Below, one piece after another: positions 23,024 to 35,100 of a DNA stretch of 64,000 nucleotides (positions are counted from its first letter, which is position 1; each line of letters begins with the position of its first letter). This stretch comes from Beta vulgaris subsp. vulgaris (taxonomy: Eukaryota > Streptophyta > Magnoliopsida > Caryophyllales > Amaranthaceae): positions 61,349,622 through 61,413,621 of the forward strand of contig NC_079202.1 of the NCBI RefSeq assembly GCF_026745355.1, in the 5' to 3' direction. The notes below the pieces were generated by a model. That model saw only the letters and a program-made list of their open reading frames with translations. It did not search any database and was not told the origin of the DNA. The position numbers and the translations under genes were made by a program.

Positions 23024-25381
23024 CGATCAAAAAAAGATGCATGAGAGTAAATTTAGCTTTAGCTCTTAGAGTTCATGTGAATATTGTTTCGTGGATTTCG
23101 ATTTTTTTCTTCTTTTGGTACTTCCCATGAAGGATTAATGTAGTTATTCGAAAGCCCTCTTTAATTTAGTTCTAATCAACCTTTCCTAGCACAGAGTCAT
23201 CCAGTTTATCAAAAAATATTTACTTGGGCTTGTTTTTGTTGCTTGGTAGATGTTTTTTTGGTGAAATATTGGAGAGGAAATGTACATATATCGGGGATTT
23301 ATTCAATGCTATGCATGGCATTTGGCAATCCATGTCTCATTCTTTCGTTTTGCATGCAATGCTTGCGAAAGTAGATAGAATAAATTGTATTATTATAACC
23401 TTAAATAGTATGTGAGAAAATTTTGACATAATTTCTTTTTAGCAACTTTAAATAATTACGTACATATGTAGTAATATTCAATTGATTAAATAATATTTGT
23501 ATCATTTTTTAATTTAATTTGATTAGTATTATGTAAATAAAGGTATCTTACTCTTTTTACAAAAACACCAAGCTCTTCTAAAGATCACTTATAGAGCATG
23601 TGATTTTATTTTGTCTACTCTAACCATAATCTTATGTTTTATTGTGTCGTCACCTAGAAACATGAATTGAAAAAAAAAAAAATTGGAGTAAATTGGCCAC
23701 CTCTAATAGACTTTATAAGTACTTTAGTGAATATATCTTATCAACCATAAGCTTATTATTTTGTCCTAAGATATCTTAATGAAAATGACAAATTTAGAAT
23801 GTATTTCAATTTTTATAATCCGTCATATTCTATTCTCTTTATCAGTTCACTAAAGAGAACTGGAAATTATTATTATTATATACCTAGTTTTTTATTTCGA
23901 GGCGGTCTAATAAGTCCTCATTCTTCTAACAAGTCTATTTCATCTAACTCTAACTCAACACTATTGGAAAGCATCCCGCACCAACAACCAACCTAGTCGT
24001 CCTTTCCCTTCCCTTCCTTTATTTTCCTTTAAATCTCAAACTACAACAAACAATTTTAAAAAATAACTCGATAGTCTTACCGAATGGATTAATCTAGATA
24101 CTAAATGGACTAAATAATGTGAAAACTGAATGAATTAAAGTAATTACTACTCTAAATATGATTAAACTAGTCACTAAATATATTAAACTAGTCACAAATA
24201 TGATTAAATTAATCGATGTTCTCTTCTTAATATTAAACTTAAACGGTTGGCTATTTTAAATTAAAAATAAGCGAATTCTTACAACAACAATTACATGATA
24301 GTATCAAATATATCTACAAAATGACTTGCAACTTACAACCAAGTAGGATAACATACAAGTTGATGAGGAAAGAATGCTTGGCCCTGTATATTATGCATGG
24401 ATTGAAAGTCAAAAAAGGGTAATTAGGTTGCTTGGTTTGGTGGTTCATAAGGCACCTTCCTCTTTTTATATTCCTAATCTGTGAGTCGTTTTATATGTCT
24501 CTAGCTTTCAATCAACTCTTGTTATGATTTGAATATTCATGAATATTCATTAAGTTGCATGAATGTTAACTAACTTAATTGATACCGTATTGAAAACTTG
24601 TGATCAAATTTCATCTATATTATTTGCCCTCGTGATATTCTCTAATCCCTATGTCAACAAAACAAGTTTTATGTCATACAAACCTAACTTTTTTTCTAAA
24701 AAGTAAAAACAAAAACCTAGTCGCGTTTCATATAAACTTACCGTTGGTCTTGTAAGAGACCGTCTAATTTTAACTTAAAATTAGACACGGCCTAAGCCCA
24801 ATTTTAAGAAGAAAACATGCCTTTTTTTTTTAAATATAGTGATTACTTTAATTTAATCTATTCAGGGACCAAGTTAATTTATTTCGTGATCAGTTTAATC
24901 TATTCAGTAATGACATTCTTTAATCCATTCAGTGACTAGTTTAATCCATTTAGTGACTAGTTTAATCCATTCGGTAAGACTACCGATTTAGATTTTTGAA
25001 ATTATCTGTTGTAGTTCGATAATCAAGAAAAAAAAAGAAGGAAAAGAGAAGGAATGACTATGATAGTTTTGGGATAAGAGTGAAATATAATGAGCTTGTT
25101 AGAAAAATTCAATTTTGAATTCGTCTAATTTTATGTGATAAATTTAAGTTTTTTAAAAAAAAGGATAAGTAAAAAACCTAAAAATGATATAGGACCATAT
25201 AAAATAGAAGTATCAGAATACTCGAAGATTTGATTTAATCTTTTCAAACTTTTCTGTTAACTGCATCTGAGTTTAGATTTCATCCTAAAATTTAGGGATT
25301 CAAAATTTATTTGGATTGATCTTTAGGGATCTTTTTAGGTTAAGTAATATCTACCCAAATTCTATACTACAATTTAGTATT
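23024..25381. other. 3' flank of WNK and intergenic DNA
   Basis: The WNK 3' UTR probably occupies the first few hundred bases. Beyond it the sequence is AT-rich. A GAGACCGTCT-family arm occurs at 24748-24835. Around 24880-24970 there are tandem TTTAATCCATTCAGTGACTAG-like units, with related units in opposite orientation near 24090-24200. No coding exon is recognised before the Yippee-like gene. Confidence 0.45.
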
Positions 25382-25799
25382 ATGGAGGAAAACACCTCGT
25401 ATTTTCCATACTCGTACAATTGTTTTACTTGTGGCAAAGACCTTTCTTTTCACCAAGATATTATTGCTAAACATTTTCAAGTAAATACTTTTTTTTTAAA
25501 TTACTGCTCTTAAATTGAGTTTAATAAATATTGTTAATAATTCTTAAATTTGTTTTTTTTCACTTTTGCAGAGTGGAGGTGGCAGAGCATTTTTATTTTC
25601 CCATGTGAGAAATGTATGTGAAGGACCCAAAAAAGAGAGATTTTTTCTCTCAGGAAAGCATATAATATCTGATATATATTGTAGCTTTTGTGGGAACAAA
25701 TTAGGCTGGAGATATGAAAAAGCCTTCATTGATTCTCAAAAATACAAAGAAGGCAAATTTGTCTTAGAGAAATCTAAGATTTCCAAGATATGTTTTTAG
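25382..25799 (+). CDS. Yippee-like zinc-binding protein, copy A (2 exons)
   Basis: Exons 25382-25480 and 25572-25799 (CAA|GTAAAT donor, TTTTGCAG acceptor, phase 0) give 108 residues. The Yippee domain is the whole protein. Zinc ligands fit CX2C-X52-CX2C: C14/C17 (CFTCGKDL) and C70/C73 (CSFCGNKLGW). Family signatures GRAFLFSHV and [13 protein letters not shown] are present. Yippee-like proteins are small nuclear or centrosome-associated zinc proteins, structurally near the CULT/cereblon fold; plant roles are largely unknown. The start ATG at 25382 is preferred over the in-frame upstream 25316 because it gives the family-typical length. Copy A lacks the usual valine-rich FSHVVNV (it has FSHVRNVCEGP) and reads AKHFQ for the common SKSFQ, so it is the more diverged of the pair. 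Copy B lies about 1.7 kb downstream on the same strand. Confidence 0.88.
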
Positions 25800-26093
25800 T
25801 TTCCCTTAGGTTTTTATGAAAGATCATTATGAAGTAGTAGTTGCACAAAAAAATACTTCGACTTTTTTTACGCTTTGTTTTCTTTCGTATATTCGGATGT
25901 ATCATGTATGTATTTGCATTTTCTTATAAGATTGAAATCATGCTTAGATTTAAAGCTTAAATCTCATGCAAGTACAAGGATTAAGGAGCAAGATTCTTAT
26001 CAATATGTTTTTTTTTAAGGTTATGATGTAAAGCGAACAAACATATGAATATCTTAAAATAAAGATAGGTTTACTCTACAAAGCACAGGGCTA

Positions 26094-26440
26094 CAATTAG
26101 ACCTGGTATGGACCGGGCTTGTTCACAGGCTCGAGTCGCGGGTTTGGAGAAATGACGGGCCGAGTCGGGCCTAAAATTTCTAGATCTTGTTCGTGGGCCG
26201 GGCTCGTGCCTCTTGCGGACCTGACCTGTGTTTTATGTTGTGTTTTTTGAATTTTTGACAGTTTTAGGTTAAAAACAAAGGAAAGGAGCATTCGGCCTAT
26301 GGGGCATCTAGACGGGCTCGTACCGGTGCGGTCCTGAAATAAAATTTCTTAACCATCTACGTAGCGCGCAACGGGCCGAGTAAGGCCTCGAGCGGGCTTG
26401 TGCCGGGCTGGCCCGCGTGCTAGCACAGCCCATGCCCATA
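26094..26440. mobile_element. Probable hAT-like MITE, GC-rich
   Basis: GC-rich island in AT-rich DNA. It has the GGCCGGGCTCG-type repeats typical of plant hAT-like MITEs, with TAGACCTGGTATGGACCGGG at the left and GCCCATGCCCATATCTA at the right as imperfect inverted ends. I could not match an 8-bp target duplication, so the borders are approximate. The 64-codon ORF inside is not a gene. Confidence 0.5.
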
Positions 26441-26481
26441 TCTAACATTTCCCAATCATTATCTCTGATTGCAATATACTA

Positions 26482-26744
26482 CTCCCTCCATTTCATTTTA
26501 ATCTACACACTTACATTTTTCACGCATGCCAATGTAAAACTTTGAGGACATATATCTTTAGTTTTGTATTTGTAAAAATTATAAAAAGTACATATTAATA
26601 AAAATACATACTAATACGAATCTAACAAGATCCCACATGACTATGTTTTTATTCACGTATAAATCACAAACGAGGGTCAAAGTGCAATTTGTGAATAGTA
26701 TAAAATGTCAAAGTATGTAGATTAATATGAAACGGAGGAGGAAG
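26482..26744. mobile_element. Stowaway-like MITE (CTCCCTCCATTT termini)
   Basis: Left CTCCCTCCATTTCATTTTAA and right TTAATATGAAACGGAGGAGG ends are inverted, with TA at 26480-26481 and 26745-26746. It lies between the two Yippee-like genes. The interior has CTAACAAGATCCCACATGAC, shared with other family members. Confidence 0.78.
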
Positions 26745-27510
26745 TATTGGTTAAAAAATTAAAAATCCTCCCCCAAAATCTCTATTCTCACATCATGTAG
26801 ATTTGACTATTGTATTCAGAATGAGAAATTTCCTACCCTTCAAAAAAAGCCTAAGATTTTCTTGTTTTGAAGTTAGTAGTTGTGTATTATATCAATGATG
26901 TGACATAATTTTTTGTATTGCCACGACATTTTCTTGTTAATGTGGGCAAGATTAAGTTGTTCAATTAGCTAAACTTGAAAGACACTTTCTCTTCCAAGAA
27001 TCTCTCATAATTCAGTCATCTATTTTTTTGGATAGCAAAATCTCTGATAAGAATAATTAATTAGTAAGAAATTAGTTGTTGATATCCACATCAATATTCA
27101 TAAACAAGGAACAATGACCATCCAATCTCTACACAATACAAAGGATTTTTTTAGTCTTTTAGACTAAACAAATTCATAAATCCATTATCCAAATAGTAGT
27201 TAATGTCTAGTTGATAAAGTTACCAAATTTTAATAACTCAAACTTTATATTATATACTCAACCACTTGTCACCAATTATTGGTGCCCCAATTTAAAGTGT
27301 CAAAGATGGAAAAATCCATTTTCATGTGATCACTGCTGCAGGGATTTCAGTGTACTGGTTTGTATTCACTTGATTTTTTTTACATAGAAAAAATTAAATA
27401 TTCTATTTTTTTCTTATTTAGTAAATATGGATTTTCTTTGACAGACAGTTTTTAGTTTGTGGTTTTTCTTTTCCTCTTGTTGTGTATTCTTAGGTGCAGG
27501 AAGTATTGTA

Positions 27511-28474
27511 ATGGCAGATGAAGTTGGATCAAGGTCATATTGCTGTTTTGTTTGTAGAAATTATGTTGCTGAGCATGATGACATAGTTTCTAAATCTTTC
27601 CAGGTATTTCATTAATGGAATATAGAAATCAAAAATTAATTTAAGGAGTTTGTATATGTTTAATATATTTTTTTTAATCCATATGAATCACGAAGGCACT
27701 ACAAAGTACAAAGAAAGGGAGGGGGGATTCAAACTTGTGAACTATCGTTCACAGCATCTCAATCTTAACTACTGGGCCATGACATCGTTGGTCCACTGGG
27801 CCATGACATCCTTGGTTATATATGTTTTAATGTTAATATTAAATCTTAAATATATAATCTTCAGGAATGAGGAAGGGGAAATGGCCTTTTATAACCATTT
27901 TTGTTCTAGATATTATTACTCCTTTATTCTGGTGTTTATGGTACATTTTAGAGTTAAGCTAACAATCTTGAATCATAAATCCATAATTCTCTTTCAAAAT
28001 ACACTCAATATGCAAGAAATGGTCAAGATAAGTTTATGTCAGACTTAAGTAGTAAATTTTTTTTCTTATTTGGATGGAAAGTTTTACAGAACTTTTTGAA
28101 AATAACACAATATATCAACTTTTTTGTACAAAAAATGGTTGAATATGAGTATATTGCATGAATTTTGGAGGAATGTAATTGGCAATATATAGTTCAGAGT
28201 TCAGATTAATATGTATTGTATTGGTATGTTGTTGAATTAGGCACATACAGGGAGGGCCTTTTTATTCTCCCATGCAGTAAATATTGTAACAGGGCCTAAG
28301 GAGGACAGACATCTCCTGACTGGCCTTCACACGGTGGCTGATGTCTTCTGCTCCGATTGCGGCGAGGCGTTAGGTTGGAAGTATGTCAAAGCTTATGAAT
28401 CATCACAGAAATACAAGGAAGGCAAAATTGTGCTTGAGAAATTTAAGATTATTAAGGATGATAATTGCTGCTAA
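27511..28474 (+). CDS. Yippee-like zinc-binding protein, copy B (2 exons)
   Basis: Exons 27511-27603 ([20 protein letters not shown]...; donor CAG|GTATTT) and 28241-28474 (acceptor GAATTAG, phase 0) give 108 residues. Zinc ligands C12/C15 and C68/C71 keep the CX2C-X52-CX2C spacing. [46 protein letters not shown] and [10 protein letters not shown] follow the Yippee pattern closely, more so than copy A. The intron is at the homologous position but is 637 bp instead of 91 bp. It contains a 70-bp SINE-like or repeat segment with a local duplication near 27770-27810. The shared intron position, length and orientation show tandem gene duplication. The C-terminus ends DDNCC. Confidence 0.9.
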
Positions 28475-29436
28475 TCTGCTAGACAGTCATTTTCAGTGTT
28501 TTACACTTCTAGTCCCACATTGTATCTATATATGTCTTGTCTCAAGTGTACATAATGTGCCAACATTTATGCATTGATGATTGCTTGTATTATACTATTT
28601 GGTACATATATTGCTGCAGTGATTTCATATTTGCATCTTTCTTTTGTCACATAAGACTGTAAGAGGTGCCCACTAAGTGGCCCAGGCCTAACCAGACCAA
28701 AATTGGACACAAGAGGCAGCATAGTTATGCATGCAGCCTGCATGCTGAGATGCAGGTCGATGCCAGCTTTAATTACTTTAAAAGTTGAGACCTGTTAAAA
28801 GTGAACCGACCTGTTAAAAGTGAACCGACCACAGTTAAGACTGATAGCGCCAATTTTTCTTTACCTTTTTGATTGAGTCGAGTCGAGTTGAGTCGAGTCA
28901 AGATGAACTATTTAGAAACGGGTTGGTGAGTCAAAAGGCCGACCCATAGCCCATCCACAAGATAAATTGGTCGTGTTAGTTGACATTGGATCCTGATTCC
29001 TGAGTGAAGTCAGCTGGTCAGGTTGTGTGCAAGGCCATGGCCACCTAGAGATTAAGGAAGCTTCTCAAAACTTAAAAGTGCTTATTGGTCCCTTGATCAG
29101 GAACAGACAAGATTTGTGAGAGGAAGCCTCTTAAATTTTGGCATTATTTATCAATATCAATCATGCTTCATAGACCCCCAACAAATATCATTCACCAATT
29201 CTTGCTTAGTCTAAATCAATGTTTTGTCCTTCAATACAGTGTCCTTTAAGAACTTATTCTCCACATTTGCAATCTAATCCACTAATATTAACAAAGAATA
29301 GGGGTCATTATCTAATCACTTTAGCAATATAAAAAAATTTATTTAATTTTACGCCATAAACCATCCATCACTACTTTATAGCAGAAGTATCAACATTAAT
29401 TAACTATACGTCTATACCTACTTGTTCCTATATTAA
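28475..29436. other. Intergenic region after Yippee copy B
   Basis: The first 100-150 bp are probably the 3' UTR. There is a short tandem duplication near 28795-28830 (CCTGTTAAAAGTGAACCGA twice) and a GAGTCGAGT-type microsatellite at about 28875-28900. No gene is recognised. Confidence 0.45.
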
Positions 29437-30066
29437 GAGCATTCCCAATGGTGATGGGTTTGATCACCAAATTTTCCTACTTACTCATGTTTTGATCATT
29501 TCATGATCAAATGTATCACCTCCACCCCACTCAAGAACAAAAAAACCATCAAACTCCACTTTATCTCTCCTACTTTTCACTACCCCACCTCAACTTTCTA
29601 TCTCCTATTTCTCTTTCCTACTTCAATAAATAATAGAAAAAAATAATGTACAAATATTTTTAGAGAGAGAAAGGTGGGGAGGAGAAGTGTTTTTTTTTTT
29701 GTTTAGAAATATATCAATATAGGTATCATTTTATAGAGGAGAAAAAAATATGAATTTTGGTAATTTTTTTTTTAAATAGGAATTTTCTGGGAAATTCCGT
29801 GGAAATTTCCACAAAATTTCCCAAAAAACACAACAGCAGCCACGTGGCAGCTTGCCACTGGCTGGCTGTGTGTGACAATGCAATTTTTGTCTTCAATTTG
29901 TACGGTTCAAGCTTGCCACATGGTGATGAGTTTTTTCACATGGTGAGCAATGACATGATATGCCATTTGGTGATAGGTTTTGTATCACCAATGGGATGGT
30001 TGTTTTTTTTGTTCAACCCAAAATTTCTGATTTTGGTGATGGATTATATCACCATTGGGAGTGCTC
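29437..30066. mobile_element. PIF/Harbinger-type MITE, 630 bp
   Basis: Termini GAGCATTCCCAATGGTGATG and ATATCACCATTGGGAGTGCTC are inverted repeats flanked by TAA on both sides (29434-29436 and 30067-30069). Same superfamily and TIR core as the element at 2091-2544, but the interior is unrelated. The 116-codon ORF inside (29757-30107) runs past the right end and is not gene-like. Confidence 0.8.
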
Positions 30067-30261
30067 TAAAAGGAAAGGGAAATTGCTTGGCTATTAGTTC
30101 GCTTTGAATCATAGAATTTGGCAAACTCTAAAAAGTTTACCTCAAAATCCAATTAATAATATATCTCCCTTAATAATTATCAAAAAAAATATATATATCT
30201 CCCTTAATGGAAATAACTTAGTCTATCAATTGAGTAAGCTACCCCCTATAGATAAATACTA

Positions 30262-30604
30262 CTTCCTCAGTCCCATAATATAGTGCTAACTTCTCATTTT
30301 TTTACGAAAATTAAGAAAAATAGTAGTAAGATTTCTATAAAAAAAATATTAAAAAAAGTGTTTATTTGGTACTTTTTCTTAAAGCTAGCTCTTTATTTTA
30401 TTTTAAAAAAATTAAAAAGCAATGAATATTTCTTGAAATAGTGTAAAATAATAAATAAGGGCAAAAAGTAGAAGTATTTTGAAAAATTTGTGAAAAAATT
30501 CTAATTTAATCCAAGCATATTAAGAGGCAAAAAAAAAACAGACACAACATTTTGGAATACCAAAAAAAGAAATGTGAACACTATATATTATAGGACAGAA
30601 GGAG
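30262..30604. mobile_element. Stowaway-like MITE
   Basis: Left CTTCCTCAGTCCCATAATAT and right TATATTATAGGACAGAAGGAG ends are inverted, with TA on both flanks (30260-30261 and 30605-30606). No coding capacity. Confidence 0.7.
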
Positions 30605-31299
30605 TAAAAATTAGTAAAATCCAACTCAGAGTTAATAATTTTTTAATTATCTATCTTTAGTGAGTAACTTACCTAGTGGGTAGATATATATCCGTCTATC
30701 TTTTTCTTTTTTCTCTAACTACCCATATTTCTGTCTCCTCAAACAGATTACTAGACCATTTTATATTAGTATAAGGACTATGACTATGATTCCATTTACA
30801 AATACTTTTTTACCTAATAAACGACTTTACTAGCAACCATAAGTTTTACCAAGTTGTCAAAATCTCATGATTCCGGTTGTTGTGTTCCATCCAATATCTT
30901 TCAAATTAACCACAGTATAATCTCATCAGATTGCAAACATAAGAATAACTCTAAATTCCAATCTAATCAAATAAAATCTAAAGATATGATGCCTTAAACT
31001 AGGATACCTAAATTGGAATTCCCAGAACCCCTATTACATATAGATCCTGCCAACTTAAACTTTGTTTGCTAGTTTTGTATAACAGATGTATGGTTGAGAT
31101 GCAGTTGAAATATTATCCCATGATTTCCTAATATATATATACTACCAAAAGGAAGCTTCATAGAAGCTCTCAAGGACGAAGAAATGATACTATTCACATT
31201 GCCATGTATCCACGATGCTTACGTTTTAACCAATAATATTTCAAACTCATCTTCCCACTATATGCTTTTGTACCTTCCTAGAAGTTGTTAACATTTTCC

Positions 31300-31317
31300 A
31301 TCATATATATATATAGC
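31300..31317 (+). promoter_or_regulatory. TATA-like element upstream of the EF-hand gene
   Basis: CATATATATATATAGCC lies about 140 bp upstream of the ATG at 31453, a spacing compatible with a TATA box plus a roughly 100-nt leader. Alternating TA tracts also occur by chance in this AT-rich DNA. Confidence 0.35.
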
Positions 31318-31452
31318 CTCTCAATAGTCACAGACAATGCTACATATAACATTTAATCCATCAAAAGGTCCTTGTTAAAGGATTCCAACTTTTCCCAATA
31401 CTCAAATCTAAGCTATTACAATTATTATTGACTTTCTTTAAGCTCCAGGAGA

Positions 31453-31824
31453 ATGGAAAAAGGTCAGAACATAACGAAAGCAACAACCGAGTATCAAGAT
31501 CTCTTACCGGTGATGGCTGACAAGCTTGATGTTGAGACTTTCATAACAGAGCTCTGTGGTGGGTTTCGGCTGTTGGCGGACCCTGAGAAAGGGATGATAA
31601 CATCCGAGAGCTTGATGAGGAACTCGGCCTTTCTTGGGATGGAGGGGATGAGTAGGGAGGATGCAGCAGCCATGGTGAGAGAAGGAGATCTTGATGGGGA
31701 TGGAATGCTCAATGATAAAGAATTTTGCATTCTTATGGTGAGACTCAGCCCTGGGATGATGGAAGATGCCGAAATGTGGCTTGAGAAAGCAATTGAAGAA
31801 GAGCTACGACCATCATTCAATTAG
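31453..31824 (+). CDS. KIC/PBP1-type single EF-hand calcium-binding protein
   Basis: Intronless ORF of 123 residues. One canonical EF-hand loop, D79-x-D81-G-D83-G-x-L-x-D-x-E90 (DLDGDGMLNDKE), is followed by FCILMVRLSP. The N-terminal half (GGFRLLADPEKGMIT) resembles a degenerate, non-binding EF-hand. This layout, one functional loop in about 120 residues with the conserved ...EFCxLMxRLSP... tail, is that of the Arabidopsis KCBP-interacting protein (KIC) and the PINOID-binding protein PBP1. They relay Ca2+ signals to the microtubule motor KCBP (trichome branching) or to the PINOID kinase (auxin transport). Which subtype this is cannot be decided from sequence alone. The ATG at 31453 is the first in the frame and gives the usual length. 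The C-terminal acidic helix (MWLEKAIEEEL) is the likely partner-binding part. Confidence 0.9.
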   Translation: MEKGQNITKATTEYQDLLPVMADKLDVETFITELCGGFRLLADPEKGMITSESLMRNSAFLGMEGMSREDAAAMVREGDLDGDGMLNDKEFCILMVRLSPGMMEDAEMWLEKAIEEELRPSFN

Positions 31825-32197
31825 TTTATTCTTGTGTAGGTAACTTTGTATTATGATCATGTATAACTGTTTTTGATGAAATGTCAATCAAAAACTTGCA
31901 AAGCTTATCAGAGCCCTAATTTGACTTTACATTTAGTACCCCCAAAAATGTAAGAATGACTAGAGAAACCAAATCCATTTATATTTCAGAGATCACATTA
32001 CAGGTATTCTAAGAGAGAACTAAGAGGACAACTGAACAAGCCTTCCATTACAACAGTCTATAAGTGCACTGAAATAGTTTAATTTTGTCAAACTAGATTC
32101 ATTTCCAGAGAACACTAACCTAATACTTCATATCCTACATAAAGTAACAATTACCGATCAGAATCACACATAACGAGCCATTCAAACACATGAAGCT
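31825..32197. other. Convergent 3' ends of the EF-hand and RS31 genes
   Basis: Only 373 bp separate the two convergent stop codons (31824 and 32198). The stretch must hold both 3' UTRs, possibly overlapping. No further gene is seen. Confidence 0.6.
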
Positions 32198-35100
32198 TCA
32201 AGTTCTTGACCTCCGAATGGGTGATCGGCTGTGATAAAGCATAAAGTGAAAATCAGTGAACAATTACATAGGCACTTTGAGAGCATGATACAACCTAATA
32301 ATACCTACCTGCGGTATCGGACATACTCGGGACTACGGCGCCGCTCATATGCTGGACCATCATACCGATCATACACAGGACTGCGAGGACGGCCATAGTC
32401 AGGACTTGGCCTACTGCGACGATAATGTGGGCTTGGTGAACGCCGGTAAGGACTCCTCCCATAACCTCTCGGGCTACCATGTCTATCATCTCTCTCATCA
32501 TCATCACGGAGAGCATATTCAACTGAAATAACCCTGTCCAGCAGCTTGCTGCAAAGTTCAAAGTTCAGTATGATATTGATGTTAAGTCAACCACTTAAAA
32601 CAACCAAACATCAAACTAATGAAATATAAATCTTTTACTAACCTCATGTTGGTGCATTCAAGAGCCTTGGTTGCATCTTCCTGGGTCTCAAACTGCACAA
32701 ATGCAAAGTTCCGTCGAATACGAACACTCAGAACCTTTCCATAAGGTTCAAAGTGTCTCTCTAGGTCCCGATCTCGTGTTCTTACTGGATCAAAGTTTAT
32801 GACAAACAAGGTCTTTGTAGGTCTCGAACTTGATCCCTTCGGTCCATCACGTGCCTTCCCCCTTTCACCCTGCAGCAAAATTCTAGGTCATATACGTACT
32901 GCACCACATTCTAAATAAAACAATAGAACTTTTAGCAGTTTGAGTGTATATAGTTGAAATGAACAACAGGCAAGGATTATGGCAACACATAAGAAGCATC
33001 CATCTAAAATTTTTGTGCAGATATAGGAAAAATCGAAAAACCATCCAGGAAATTAGAAAACCCATGCTAGAAATTATACAATACACCAAATCAGAAAATA
33101 GACGCAAGATTAAGCAATCCTATATTCATAATTAATTTCCCAGGTTAAGCAAGAGACTTTCCAAATTCGTGTTTTTTACTCATTTATGTATGCAAAAAAG
33201 CATACTCTCAAAAAAAAAAAAATGTATGCGAAAAAGTAACATACCCTGGCCCACTCCACTGACAATCTGCGCTTGTCATAACCAAATGGAGCATTGTCAA
33301 GACCACGAATGGCATCATCTGCATCACGCTCATCTTCAAAGTAAACAAAAGCAAAACCTGCACAACATAAATCAAGTAAGCTGAGGAGCTGACAAGCTGT
33401 TGGTTGGCAATACAGCCGTGACATAGGAATTACTTCAGCCAAATGACGATTTTTTTCCCACACAGTAACTTGAGAAAAATACAACACCTGAACAAATGTG
33501 AAGGGCTGATGCACTTAAGGATGTAGAAGCGTGTAGAGTGACAAAATCAAGGTTGGCATATTAAAATTCTAAATCCATAGTTTCAGGTCTGTCATTGCAA
33601 AGCATGCTTCTCCAATTCATACAGCACGGTATCAGGATAAGAAGGCATGGCAAGACAGAAATCAATGAGCCCGCAATGATGAAATGATAGCATGATTTGG
33701 AGCCAAAGATGACCATTCTTGAAAAAAAGATAACTCAAAGCAGTGTAGAGTGAAGGATGGATGATCAGGTTGAAGGAAATGCAGTACGTTTCCATCTGAT
33801 TCTGGAAAGCACACAAGCACGAAGGCTTTCCTTCCCACTAGAAAATTTTTGTGCACAGAGTTGTAGAATCCAGATGGAAGCTCAGAGTCCTGCGTCAAAA
33901 GAAACACTCAATATGGAGAATTTCTCCAAACAAACTGTGTAAGTCCTGCTGCCAGCAAATTCTGCCAAGTGGAATGCTGGATTTGCCACCAAGTTTAATC
34001 TATTCAGCCATACCCAGTAAAAAGATAATTATAACCATGTCCAGTATAATAATGAAAAGGGACGCTGATGCTATCCATATATTGAAAGAATAAGGCAAAT
34101 ACAACGAAAAAAAGCCGTTCAGAACAGTAAAATATTAAGTTGGTCTAAAACTAAACCTGAACGTAACGCTACATCAAAAGTCAAGACAGCAATTAAAATG
34201 CATAACCTGGAATGACGGGAAGATGCTAATTCAGAGCTAAGATGCCTTGAAAAACAGCATATAAGAAAGGAAACATAGTATATTTAAGGTTTAGATCCCT
34301 ATATATTTCAACATAATTATATGTTACACTAGAGCTGATAGTGGCAGGACAACCAGCTAAACCGACCAATTCAGCTTGCTATTAGAGCGGCGCTGGACAA
34401 GAAATTTTCCAGCCTGCTAGCCTAGGGATATAATAGTTAATGTTAGAGTGCAGGTATCGGCATATCAAAAATAATTGGGGGCCAGCCCATTCTACCTATA
34501 TATATAAATTGGTAGATAATAAATAAAAAGTTATGTAGTTAAAATCGAACATTCACAATGAGTAACAAAATTTGAACATCCACAAAGTTACTAACTAAAT
34601 AACCAAAGTAAGTAGTATATTCTACAGCTCCTGTCTGCTTGACACCCACTCTAAAATTTTCAAATTTCATTTTTAGCTCACACTTCAACCTTTGTTACAT
34701 TCTCAAATAAAAAAATAAGGAAAATATATCTAATTTTGCTCAGTTCACATCTATTTTGTGGATATCCCACATACTTCTTAAAACAGAAAAGCTTTTTCCT
34801 TTCAGTAACATGCTCCACGAAGTGGCAAAGTAATTCATAAAAAACAACTATGACTTTTTGTTCTCCTATATTACTATCTGTAACTAGATGTGAAACGTCC
34901 TCATCTGGATGGAGTTACTTAAGGAAGCTTCTGAAACTCACCCAACCAAGCTGAAAACTTTTGTTTCAATCTCAAACTTCTCTAGGATAAAAGCGGATAT
35001 GGAATTGCTCCACACCCCCCCCCCACCCCCAATGCAAACTCCTCCAATTACAGCAATCCTTTGACGAATGGACATCATCTTTTCTCCAAAATGAATATCT

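Noticed and set aside
26097..26291. 64-codon ORF in GC-rich block
   Set aside because: Inside a probable hAT-like MITE; proline/arginine-rich by composition only.
27650..28048. 132-codon ORF between the exons of Yippee copy B
   Set aside because: Lies in the intron, AT-rich, no domain.
31494..31820. 108-codon ORF opposite the KIC-type gene
   Set aside because: Serine-rich antisense shadow of the EF-hand coding sequence.
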